Shown piece by piece: positions 36,237-44,135 of a DNA stretch of 64,000 nucleotides; position 1 is the first letter of the stretch; each line of letters opens with the position of its first letter. The stretch lies in the NCBI GenBank assembly GCA_016293615.1, contig JAEDDX010000001.1:1-64000 (forward strand). Reading direction: 5' to 3'. Under the pieces are notes generated by a model, which worked only from the letters and a program-made list of their open reading frames with translations, was not told the origin of the DNA and searched no databases. The DNA is from Acetatifactor sp. (GTDB lineage: Bacteria; Bacillota; Clostridia; Lachnospirales; Lachnospiraceae). A program made the translations under genes and the position numbers.

Positions 36237-37127
36237 ATGGACAACAGAAATCAGAAGGGCTGGCTGTATCTTCTGCCGGCACTTCTTTTCTTAGGTGTAT
36301 TTATGGTATATCCCCTCGCGGATGTACTGATTTATTCTTTCGAGGAAGGATATAATTTTGCATCACAGACCTTTTTCGGGGTGGGATGGTACAATTACTC
36401 CTATGTGCTGCATGACCCGTATTTTTTACAGGCGGTCAAGAACACCTTCCTCATCGTACTGATTACGGTGCCGCTTTCGACCCTCATCGCGCTGTTGATC
36501 TCAGCACTTCTTAGCAGCATCAAGCCGCTTCGCAACCTGTTCCAGACGATCTACTTTCTGCCCTATGTCACCAATACGCTGGCAGTCGGTCTGGTGTTTA
36601 TGATTCTGTTTCGCAAGACGCCGTACACGGACGGTCTGGTCAATCTGGTGATCCGGCTGTTCGGCGGCAGTGCCGTGGACTTTATCGACGGGCCTTATTG
36701 GGCGAAAATGTTCGTGATGTGTTTTTACACTATCTGGGTGGTAATGCCCTTTAAAATACTGATCCTGACGGGAGCGCTCGCCTCGGTCAGACAGGATTAT
36801 TACAAGGCGGCCAAAATCGACGGGACGCCGAGACTGAGAGTCTTTTTCCGGATTACCCTGCCCATGATTTCCCCGATGATCTTCTACCTTGTCATCACAG
36901 GCTTCATCGGTGCTTTCAAGGCGTACAGTGATGAGGTCGCCATCTTCGGCACGGACTTAAACGCCGCGGGGATGAACACGATCGTCGGCTATGTCTACGA
37001 TATGCTCTACGGAAACAGCGGCGGCTATCCGTCCTACGCTTCGGCAGCAGCGCTGATATTGTTTGCGGTGGTCTTTACCATCACGGTGATCAATCTCTTG
37101 ATCAGTCAGAAAAATGTACACTATTGA
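36237..37127 (+). CDS. ABC transporter permease, UgpA/MalF type
   Basis: 296 aa with six membrane helices and the EAA loop (YYKAAKIDGTPRLRVFFRIT, LPMISP) that docks the ATPase. GGGGAGGAG seven bases before ATG 36237 favours it over the upstream ATG 36210. The gene overlaps or abuts its partner permease. Confidence 0.94.
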   Translation: MDNRNQKGWLYLLPALLFLGVFMVYPLADVLIYSFEEGYNFASQTFFGVGWYNYSYVLHDPYFLQAVKNTFLIVLITVPLSTLIALLISALLSSIKPLRNLFQTIYFLPYVTNTLAVGLVFMILFRKTPYTDGLVNLVIRLFGGSAVDFIDGPYWAKMFVMCFYTIWVVMPFKILILTGALASVRQDYYKAAKIDGTPRLRVFFRITLPMISPMIFYLVITGFIGAFKAYSDEVAIFGTDLNAAGMNTIVGYVYDMLYGNSGGYPSYASAAALILFAVVFTITVINLLISQKNVHY

Positions 37128-37138
37128 TGAGGCGAAAC

Positions 37139-38014
37139 ATGCTTACACAGAATGAATTACAACGACAGGAAAAGTCAGCTGCCGTCCGAAACGGTGTCGT
37201 AGGGGGCCTGACCTATTTCTTTTTAACGGTCTGGGCACTCATCGTGCTGTTCCCCTTCTATTGGATGGTGCTGACCTCGGTCAAGAGCTACGGCTCCTAC
37301 AATGCGGAGAGGATCCCTGCTTTTTTTACAAAGCAGCCGACCCTTCAAAACTATGCGGACGCCTTCACATCGGTGCCGCTCGCCAAATATTTTCTCAACA
37401 CCCTGATCTTCACCGTTGCGACGACGGCGGTTATGATGGCCGTCATCGTGCTTGCAGCCTATGCGTTTGCCAGACTGGAGTTTGTCGGGAAGAACATCAC
37501 CTTTGCGCTGTTTCTCTCGCTGATGATGATTCCGAACGAATTGGTGGTCATCACCAACTTTGTCACCATCACGAATCTGGGACTTCGCAACACCTTCACG
37601 GGTCTCATCCTGCCCTCGGTTACCTCCGTGTTCTATATTTATCTGCTGAAGGAAAACTTCGAGCAGGTACCGGATGAACTGTACCGTGCGGCGAAGGTGG
37701 ATGGTACCTCCGACCTGAAGTACCTGTTCAAGGTAATGATTCCGATCAGCCGCCCTACGATTGTCACAATCGTGATTTTGAAGGTCATCGAGTGCTGGAA
37801 CGCCTATGTGTGGCCGAGACTGATCACGGACGATCCCGCGTATTTCCTGGTGTCCAACGGTATCCAGGAGATCCGTGAGAATGGCTTCGGGCGTGAGAAT
37901 GTTCCTGCGATGATGGCGGCGGTGGTAGCGGTCTCCGTGCCGCTTATCGTGCTCTTTCTGATCTTCCGAAAGAAGATCATGGAAGGCGTATCGAGGGGAG
38001 GAATCAAGGGATGA
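37139..38014 (+). CDS. ABC transporter permease, UgpE/MalG type
   Basis: 291 aa with six helices and the EAA loop (ELYRAAKVDGTSDLKYLFKV, MIPISRP). TGAGG with six-base spacing supports ATG 37139; earlier TTG or ATG codons overlap the preceding stop without a ribosome site. The stop overlaps the next start by four bases. Confidence 0.93.
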   Translation: MLTQNELQRQEKSAAVRNGVVGGLTYFFLTVWALIVLFPFYWMVLTSVKSYGSYNAERIPAFFTKQPTLQNYADAFTSVPLAKYFLNTLIFTVATTAVMMAVIVLAAYAFARLEFVGKNITFALFLSLMMIPNELVVITNFVTITNLGLRNTFTGLILPSVTSVFYIYLLKENFEQVPDELYRAAKVDGTSDLKYLFKVMIPISRPTIVTIVILKVIECWNAYVWPRLITDDPAYFLVSNGIQEIRENGFGRENVPAMMAAVVAVSVPLIVLFLIFRKKIMEGVSRGGIKG

Positions 38015-39612
38015 GACATACAAAAAGAGGCTGCCTTATTTTGCTTGCCGCGCTCTGCCTCACGCTGCTGACAGCCTGCCATGGCTCGAAGGAGACTGAC
38101 GAGTATCAGACTCCCGCAGAGTTTGATACCTCGCGCAGCTATGAGATCACCTTCTGGGCGAAGAACGATACCAACAAGAACCAGACATTGATCTATGAGC
38201 AGACCATCCGGGAGTTTCAGGCGCTGTACCCGAATATCGCGGTCAATCTGCGGCTCTATACGGATTACGGCAAAATATACAATGATGTCATCACGAATAT
38301 TGCGACCCGGACCACGCCGAATGTCTGCATCACCTATCCGGATCACATTGCGACCTATCTGACCGGTCAAAATACCGTGGTGCCCCTGGATGATCTGTTC
38401 ACAGACCGCAAATACGGACTGGGCGGGAGCGAGGTCAGATTTGAATCTCCATCGAAGGAGGAGATCGTAACGCAGTTTCTGGAGGAATGCCGCATCGGCG
38501 GGACCTACTACGCCATTCCCTATATGCGTTCGACGGAGGCCTGCTATGTCAACAAAGATTTCGTGGAAGCACTCGGTTTTACCCTCCCGGAGGTCCTGAC
38601 CTGGGACTTTGTGTGGGAGGTATCAGAGGCGGCGATGCAGAAGAATCCGGACGGCACCTTTGCGGTAAACGGTCAGAATGTCATGATTCCCTTTCTCTAT
38701 AAGTCGACCGACAATATGATGATTCAGATGCTGAAGCAGAAGAACGCGGGATATGCGACCGGGGATGGCAGGATCGATCTGTTTCACGATACCACGAAGG
38801 AAATTCTGTTCACGATTGCCGGCCATGTGAAGACGGGGGCGTTTTCCACCTTCAAATCCTCCGGATATCCGGCGAATTTCCTGAATGCGGGGCAGTGCAT
38901 CTTCGCGGTGGACTCCACGGCGGGCTCCACCTGGATGGGCTCGGAGGCACCGCTTCTCGACATCAGCGCGGATAAGATCGTACCCTTTGAGACCTGCGTG
39001 TATCCCGTGCCGCAGTTCGATGCCGGGAACCCGAAGATGATCTCGCAGGGCCCCTCCGTCTGCATCTTCCGCAAGGAGGATCCGCAGGAGGTGCTGGCCT
39101 CCTGGCTGTTCGCCCAATACCTTCTCACAAACGAAGTGCAGATTGCGTATGCCGGGACGGAGGGCTATGTGCCGGTTACCCTCAAGGCACAGCAGTCGGA
39201 GGTATACCGGGACTATATGAACGGAACGGCGCCTGACGGCAGTGAACCCTACTCCGTAAAGCTTGCGGCCTCAAAGCTTCTGCTGGACCATGTGGATGAT
39301 ACCTTCGTCACCCCCGTGTTCAACGGGTCAGCCTCCCTGCGCGATGCGGCGGGGCAACTGATCGAGGCTGTCAACAAATCCGCCCGCAGAAAGCAGACGG
39401 TGGATGATGCTTATATCGAAAAGCTGTATACGGAGACCGTTGCCCTGTATCATCTCAATCCGGACGGTGCGGGTGCGGCTGACAGGAAGGCGGAGCTGGG
39501 AGAATTGCCGGGGATGGCGGTTGCCCTCCTTTCCGCGCTCGGACTCACCTGGGGGTGTATACTTTTTTACTTAATTTATGGTTGGATACGCCGCAGGAAG
39601 CGTCATAATTAA
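38011..39612 (+). CDS. sugar-binding lipoprotein with extra C-terminal membrane helix
   Basis: 533 aa UgpB/MalE-type binding protein. Lipobox LLTAC gives Cys23. The body is typical (ITFWAKNDTN, AVNLRLYTDYG, CIFRKEDPQEVLASWLFAQY). Unusually, residues 501-525 form a membrane helix (GMAVALLSALGLTWGCILFY) followed by basic RRRKRHN. So the protein is both lipidated at the N-terminus and anchored at the C-terminus, which binding proteins normally are not. Ligand unknown; UgpB-like order suggests a glycerophosphodiester or oligosaccharide. Confidence 0.9.
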   Translation: MRHTKRGCLILLAALCLTLLTACHGSKETDEYQTPAEFDTSRSYEITFWAKNDTNKNQTLIYEQTIREFQALYPNIAVNLRLYTDYGKIYNDVITNIATRTTPNVCITYPDHIATYLTGQNTVVPLDDLFTDRKYGLGGSEVRFESPSKEEIVTQFLEECRIGGTYYAIPYMRSTEACYVNKDFVEALGFTLPEVLTWDFVWEVSEAAMQKNPDGTFAVNGQNVMIPFLYKSTDNMMIQMLKQKNAGYATGDGRIDLFHDTTKEILFTIAGHVKTGAFSTFKSSGYPANFLNAGQCIFAVDSTAGSTWMGSEAPLLDISADKIVPFETCVYPVPQFDAGNPKMISQGPSVCIFRKEDPQEVLASWLFAQYLLTNEVQIAYAGTEGYVPVTLKAQQSEVYRDYMNGTAPDGSEPYSVKLAASKLLLDHVDDTFVTPVFNGSASLRDAAGQLIEAVNKSARRKQTVDDAYIEKLYTETVALYHLNPDGAGAADRKAELGELPGMAVALLSALGLTWGCILFYLIYGWIRRRKRHN

Positions 39613-39631
39613 CAAAAAAGCATTTTCCTTA

Positions 39632-39659
39632 TTGATTTATCCCAAAAAGTCAGTATAAT
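39632..39659 (+). promoter_or_regulatory. sigma-A promoter of the OB-fold lipoprotein
   Basis: TTGATT (39632-39637), 16-base spacer, TATAAT (39654-39659). Confidence 0.65.
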
Positions 39660-39753
39660 ACTCTTTTGTTGAAGAATTGTCTTCAGCAGACGCCCGGACT
39701 GCTTAGAGGAGAGTGGTTTGTGCGGATAATATTGATATAAAAGGAGAATGATT

Positions 39754-40599
39754 ATGAAAAAAATACTTCCCGGTTTATTGTCTCTGATGCTTGCTCTGGC
39801 CTTTGTCGGATGCGGCAATACGGAGACACCTGTTTCAGAGGAAAGCTCTTCTGTTTCTTCCGAGGCAGTATCTTCCGAGTCCTCCGAATCCGTAGAGGCT
39901 GTTGTATCTTCCGAAACGGAAGCAGGCAGCGAGGAGACAGAGGAGACTACAGAGACCACAGGCGTTATGAGCTTTGCCGAGTATGAGGCAGCTGAGCTTG
40001 ACACCGAGGTGACTGTTGAGACCTATGTGCAGGCAAAGCAGTCCTGGTGGGACAACAAGGCTACTGTTTACGGACAGAGCGAAGAAGGCGCAATCTTTAT
40101 GTACAACATGGTATGTTCCGAAGAGGACTATGAGAAGTTGCTTCCCGGCACCAAGATCCGTGTCAACGGATTCAAGTCCGCATGGGAAGGCGAGGTAGAG
40201 ATCATAGACGCTACCTTCGAGATCCTTGAGGGTAACTTCATTGCACAGGCAACCGATGTGACCGCGCTTCTCGGAACCGAAGAGCTGATCGCTCATCAGA
40301 ACGAGTTTGTTTCCTTCAAGGATATGACTATCGTTGCCAAGAAGGACAAGGACGACAACGATGCTGCATTCCTGTACAACTGGGACGGTTCCGGTTCCGA
40401 GGGCAACGACCTGTACTTTGATGCGGCAGTCGGCGATGCTGTGTATTCCTTCACTGTGGAGAGCTACCTGTACGGCCCCGGCACCGATGTTTATGAGACA
40501 GTAAAAACGCTGAACATCGGAGATGTGGTTGACATGGAAGGCTTCCTGTACTGGTATCAGGGCGCAAATCCTCACATCACCTCTGTTACCGTAAAGTAA
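39754..40599 (+). CDS. lipoprotein with two OB-fold-like repeats
   Basis: 281 aa. Lipobox FVGC, Cys20. Residues 24-75 are a Ser/Glu/Thr-rich linker. Two beta-rich halves follow (EVTVETYVQAKQSWWDNKAT, and NEFVSFKDMTIVAKKDKDD), each of about 100 residues and resembling OB-fold domains. AAGGAG is seven bases before ATG 39754 and only one before ATG 39748, so the later start is correct. It has its own promoter and terminator. Surface role unknown; no catalytic residues recognised. Confidence 0.8.
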   Translation: MKKILPGLLSLMLALAFVGCGNTETPVSEESSSVSSEAVSSESSESVEAVVSSETEAGSEETEETTETTGVMSFAEYEAAELDTEVTVETYVQAKQSWWDNKATVYGQSEEGAIFMYNMVCSEEDYEKLLPGTKIRVNGFKSAWEGEVEIIDATFEILEGNFIAQATDVTALLGTEELIAHQNEFVSFKDMTIVAKKDKDDNDAAFLYNWDGSGSEGNDLYFDAAVGDAVYSFTVESYLYGPGTDVYETVKTLNIGDVVDMEGFLYWYQGANPHITSVTVK

Positions 40600-40621
40600 G
40601 AAAATTTTAGTGCTTTTGTGC

Positions 40622-40652
40622 AAAGAGAGTCTGCTTCGGCAGGCTCTTTTTT
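40622..40652 (+). terminator. Rho-independent terminator
   Basis: AGAGTCTGC-TTCG-GCAGGCTCT followed by TTTTTTT. It isolates the Pel-type locus from upstream transcription. Confidence 0.9.
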
Positions 40653-40698
40653 TGCGTTTTTTCAATAAATAGAGCTTTTTATATTGTGAAAACAATGG

Positions 40699-40704
40699 TA
40701 TAAT
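40699..40704 (+). promoter_or_regulatory. -10 box of the Pel-type locus promoter
   Basis: TATAAT lies 33 bases before the first gene. No good -35 is seen at 16-18 bases; the upstream bases are AT-rich (CTTTTTATATTG), which fits an activator-dependent promoter. Confidence 0.5.
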
Positions 40705-40736
40705 TATATTTTACCAGACTATGCAATGGAGACATT

Positions 40737-41024
40737 ATGAAGGAAACCAAGAGAAAAATACAGTTTCATCAATATCGGCTTCGCCAGGCTGCGGGCGTCT
40801 ATTGGCTGCTCGATGTGGCACAGCCCGGCTTTCCGTACCGCAGGCCGCTGCAGATGAACGAGGTGGGTGCGGATATCTGGAAACTGTTGGAGGCAGGCTG
40901 TGCGGAGGAGGACCTGGTACAGAAGCTGCTGTCGGAATATGAGGTGGATCCCTGTGTGCTCAGGGAGGATGTGGAGGCGTTTCTTCAGATGCTGACACAG
41001 TACGGAATAAGAGGGGAAGAGTAA
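40737..41024 (+). CDS. PqqD-like peptide-binding protein, first copy
   Basis: 95 aa. The PqqD fold pattern is visible: VYWLLDVAQ, QMNEVGADIWKLLEAGCAEE, DLVQKLLSEYEVDP, and VEAFLQMLTQYGIR. PqqD proteins carry precursor peptides (RRE domains) to their modifying enzymes, and single-domain versions also occur in exopolysaccharide or exosortase loci together with NTP_transf_5 proteins. Here it opens the Pel-type operon, three bases before the receptor gene, and a second copy lies near the end of the operon. No radical SAM enzyme is present. ATGGAGACATT precedes the ATG. Confidence 0.85.
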   Translation: MKETKRKIQFHQYRLRQAAGVYWLLDVAQPGFPYRRPLQMNEVGADIWKLLEAGCAEEDLVQKLLSEYEVDPCVLREDVEAFLQMLTQYGIRGEE

Positions 41025-41027
41025 CAT

Positions 41028-43214
41028 ATGAACATTCTGTTGATAGGCGGATGCAGTAATTTTACCAACAACCTGATTGTCAAACTGAATAAAGAAGGGC
41101 ATAGAGTGTATCTGCTGACCGGTTCCAGGGACAGGAAGCAGCCCTACCAGAAGGCGTTTGAACGCTATCATTTTCCGTACAATTCCAATGTCCTGTCGGA
41201 AATATTCGAGAGCATCAGTCCCGATGTCACCATTTTTATGGGGGCTTATGATACAAACTTCAACTGGAAGGAAGAGAGCGATGCCGTCAGGTTCTCCGCC
41301 GGGATGATGAACATTATGATGGGCTATCTGATGAGCAACTCCGGCAAGTTTATCTTCCTGTCTTCCGAGCAGGTTTTCGAGGAACACTGCGCGGACAACA
41401 TCACGGAGAATGTGGAGCCGGTTCCGAAGGGGATGAAGAGCATCGTACTCTCTCAGGCAGAGGAGCTGTGCATGAACCACAGAAAGAACCTGGGAAGGGA
41501 CATTGTGGTACTCAGACTGGACAATGTCTACGGAATTCCGGACAGCATGGCCGATGTGACGGACTGCTGTACCCGGATGTGTCTGGAGGCACTGGACCGG
41601 AATGTCATCACCATTCAGGAGAATCATGTCCTTTCGATGATTTATGTCGCTGACGCGATTGAGTATATCTACCGCGTCGTGGCGAAGAACCGTTCTGAGC
41701 ACGGACTGTACCATATCTCTTCCAAACAGCCCGTTTCCGAGCGGGAACTGGCTGAAGTCGTCCGCAAGAACACCTGGTTTAATATTGAAATCGTCTCCAC
41801 GAGTTCCACGGAGAAGAGAATCGTCCTCTCGCCCACGCGCTTCGAGGAGGAGTTCGGCACGACATTTCTGTGTGACCGCGACAATATTATCAAGAAGATT
41901 ACAGACCATATGAGGAAGTACAAGAGAGTCTTCCTCTACGGCGAGAAAAAGAAGAAAAGCCTGCACGAACGGCTCATGGAAAACATGGATGAGTTTCTGC
42001 GCAGTGTAGTGCCCTTTCTTGAGAACTTTATTGCTTTCATCGGGTTTTTCATGCTCAACAACAGAGCGGTCGGAAGCACTTATTTTTCCAACCTGGACAC
42101 ATATCTTTTGTATGTGCTGCTCTTCGCCATCGTCTACGGACAGCAGCAGGCGATCGTCTCCGCGACGCTTGCGACGGCGGGGTATTGTTTCCGCCAGATG
42201 TACGACAGGACGGGCTTTGAACTGATGTTGGACAGCGGCACCTATATCTGGATCGCGCAGCTGTTCATTCTCGGCCTGACCGTGGGGTATATGAGGGATA
42301 CCATCACGAAGCTTCGCAGAGAGCAGGTTTCGGAGCGGGAGTTTTTGTCGACACAGCTCAGCGACATTAAGGACATCAACGACAGCAACGTGCGCGTCAA
42401 GGATGCCCTGGAGACACAGCTTGTCAACCAGAACGACAGTGTCGGGAAGATCTACAGAATCACCTCCCGTCTGGATCATTACAGCCAGGAGGAGGTATTG
42501 TTCTACGCCGCTGAGATCATCGGCGAGCTGATGAAGTGTAAGGATGTCGCCATCTATACGGTCTCCAATGCCCATTCCAGCTATGCGCGCCTGTTTTCCG
42601 CGACCTCTGCGAAGGCAAAAAGCATGGGCAATTCCATCAAGTATGCCGAGCTGGGCGAGGTCTATGAGGCGATCTGTGACCACAAGGTATTTATCAACCG
42701 AAAACTGGACGAGAGATATCCGCTGATGGCAAACGCCGTGTATGACGATGCGGGAGCCATGCAGGTCATCATCATGATCTGGGGACTTCCCTGGGAGAGC
42801 ATGACGCTCGGACAGGCGAATCAGTTAGTGATCATCAGCTCTCTGATCGGCAGCGCGATGGTCCGCGCGAACAAATATCTGGAAGTGCTGGAGCATGAGC
42901 GCTATGTCGAGGGTACCAGACTTCTGGATTCGGATGCATTTGCCGCCCTGGTTGAGGCGTATATGAGTGCGGAGAAGAAAGGTTATACCGACTGCTCGGT
43001 ACTCGAGATCGTATCGAAGGAAGATATGGACTATAAGAAGGCAGCCAACGAAATATCCACAATACTCAGACATCATGACTATATCGGCCGCGCGCGGAAC
43101 GGAAAGCTGTATGTGCTGTTGTCGAACATAGATGAGAGCGAGGCGGGGCCGGTTGTGAAGCGTCTGGCTGAGATCGGATATGAGAGCATTATCATGGGGG
43201 AAAGTAACAGGTGA
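41028..43214 (+). CDS. pelD: pseudo-SDR/PelD-like cyclic-di-GMP receptor
   Basis: 728 aa, inner membrane. Residues 1-300 form an SDR-like Rossmann domain (MNILLIGGCSNFTNN), but the GxxGxxG motif is incomplete and the YxxxK catalytic pair appears replaced (KSIVLSQAEEL), so it probably binds without catalysing. Residues about 330-420 hold three to four membrane helices, 425-460 a coiled coil, 460-620 a GAF domain, and 625-728 a degenerate GGDEF. In that last domain the RxxD site is kept (RHHD, 681-684), placed as in an I-site before RNGKL, which stands where GGDEF would be. This is the way PelD senses cyclic-di-GMP. First of the D-E-A-F-G order. Confidence 0.88.
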   Translation: MNILLIGGCSNFTNNLIVKLNKEGHRVYLLTGSRDRKQPYQKAFERYHFPYNSNVLSEIFESISPDVTIFMGAYDTNFNWKEESDAVRFSAGMMNIMMGYLMSNSGKFIFLSSEQVFEEHCADNITENVEPVPKGMKSIVLSQAEELCMNHRKNLGRDIVVLRLDNVYGIPDSMADVTDCCTRMCLEALDRNVITIQENHVLSMIYVADAIEYIYRVVAKNRSEHGLYHISSKQPVSERELAEVVRKNTWFNIEIVSTSSTEKRIVLSPTRFEEEFGTTFLCDRDNIIKKITDHMRKYKRVFLYGEKKKKSLHERLMENMDEFLRSVVPFLENFIAFIGFFMLNNRAVGSTYFSNLDTYLLYVLLFAIVYGQQQAIVSATLATAGYCFRQMYDRTGFELMLDSGTYIWIAQLFILGLTVGYMRDTITKLRREQVSEREFLSTQLSDIKDINDSNVRVKDALETQLVNQNDSVGKIYRITSRLDHYSQEEVLFYAAEIIGELMKCKDVAIYTVSNAHSSYARLFSATSAKAKSMGNSIKYAELGEVYEAICDHKVFINRKLDERYPLMANAVYDDAGAMQVIIMIWGLPWESMTLGQANQLVIISSLIGSAMVRANKYLEVLEHERYVEGTRLLDSDAFAALVEAYMSAEKKGYTDCSVLEIVSKEDMDYKKAANEISTILRHHDYIGRARNGKLYVLLSNIDESEAGPVVKRLAEIGYESIIMGESNR

Positions 43215-44122
43215 CACGGGAAGTGATACTGTTTTTCGTAATCTTTTTTATCAATTTGATAGTGTCCGTCGCTTACCTTCTCTGGAACGGGATGCGCGAC
43301 GAGGAGAAGAGAAACCGCAATGACATCATTACCTTTGTGGTGATGGTATTGTGCCCGGTCGTGGGACCGCTCTTTTTTCTGCTTGCCTTCTGCCTGCTGA
43401 AGCTGTTTATGTCCGACCCGGTTGACCTGGAGGATGTTATCTTCAGCAAGGAAAGAGTCAGGACTGCGGTGCGTGCGCAGGAGGAGCAGGAGAGAAATAT
43501 CGTGTCCATCGAGGAGGCGATTGCGATCACCAATCACAAGGATCTGCGTCAGCTGATGATGAATGTGGTCCGGGGGGATATCAGGGAGTATCTGGCATCT
43601 CTTTCCCTGGCGTTAGACAGTGAGGATACGGAGACTGCCCACTATGCGGCTTCCGTCCTGCAGGATGCCCTGAATGATTTCAGAGTCAATGTGGACAAAC
43701 AGAAGAAGACCGCCCTCGAAGAGGGAGAGTCTCAGAAGGCGGCTGCAGAGATGCTTCTGCAATACATGAATCCCGTGCTCGAGCAGAAGGTGTTCAATCC
43801 GATGGAGCAGCGCAATTATGTGTTGCTCATGGACGAGGTGGCGGAAGCGTATTTCAAAAACTGGCCGGAGCAGATGCCGGGCTCCGTCTTTGAGATGCTG
43901 AGCATCCGGCTGTTGGAGATCAGTGAATTTGAAAAGTGTGAAAAGTGGTGTGCGAGGGCGAAGACCTACTTCCCGAATGCGCTATCCACTTATACCTGCC
44001 AGCTGAAGCTGTACTTCAACGCGGGCAATAAAGAGAAATTTTTTGAAGTAGTAGAGGCTTTGAAACATTCCTCAGTCGTAGTGGACAGTGAGACCCTGGA
44101 GCTTCTCAGAGTCTTCCGATAA
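43211..44122 (+). CDS. pelE: PelE-like membrane TPR protein
   Basis: 303 aa. Two N-terminal membrane helices (residues 2-22 and 38-65), then helical TPR-like repeats (ALDSEDTETAHYAASVLQDA, SIRLLEISEFEKCEKWCARA). PelE of the Pel machine has this build and links PelD to the PelF synthase. GTG start overlaps the pelD stop by four bases. Sequence identity to known PelE cannot be judged by eye; the call rests on architecture and position. Confidence 0.8.
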   Translation: MTREVILFFVIFFINLIVSVAYLLWNGMRDEEKRNRNDIITFVVMVLCPVVGPLFFLLAFCLLKLFMSDPVDLEDVIFSKERVRTAVRAQEEQERNIVSIEEAIAITNHKDLRQLMMNVVRGDIREYLASLSLALDSEDTETAHYAASVLQDALNDFRVNVDKQKKTALEEGESQKAAAEMLLQYMNPVLEQKVFNPMEQRNYVLLMDEVAEAYFKNWPEQMPGSVFEMLSIRLLEISEFEKCEKWCARAKTYFPNALSTYTCQLKLYFNAGNKEKFFEVVEALKHSSVVVDSETLELLRVFR

Positions 44123-44135
44123 AGGTGGAGCAGAC

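Noticed and set aside
40719..42683. 654-codon minus-strand frame
   Set aside because: It is antisense to PqqD and PelD, which have clear domains. It shows His/Leu/Arg-rich shadow composition.
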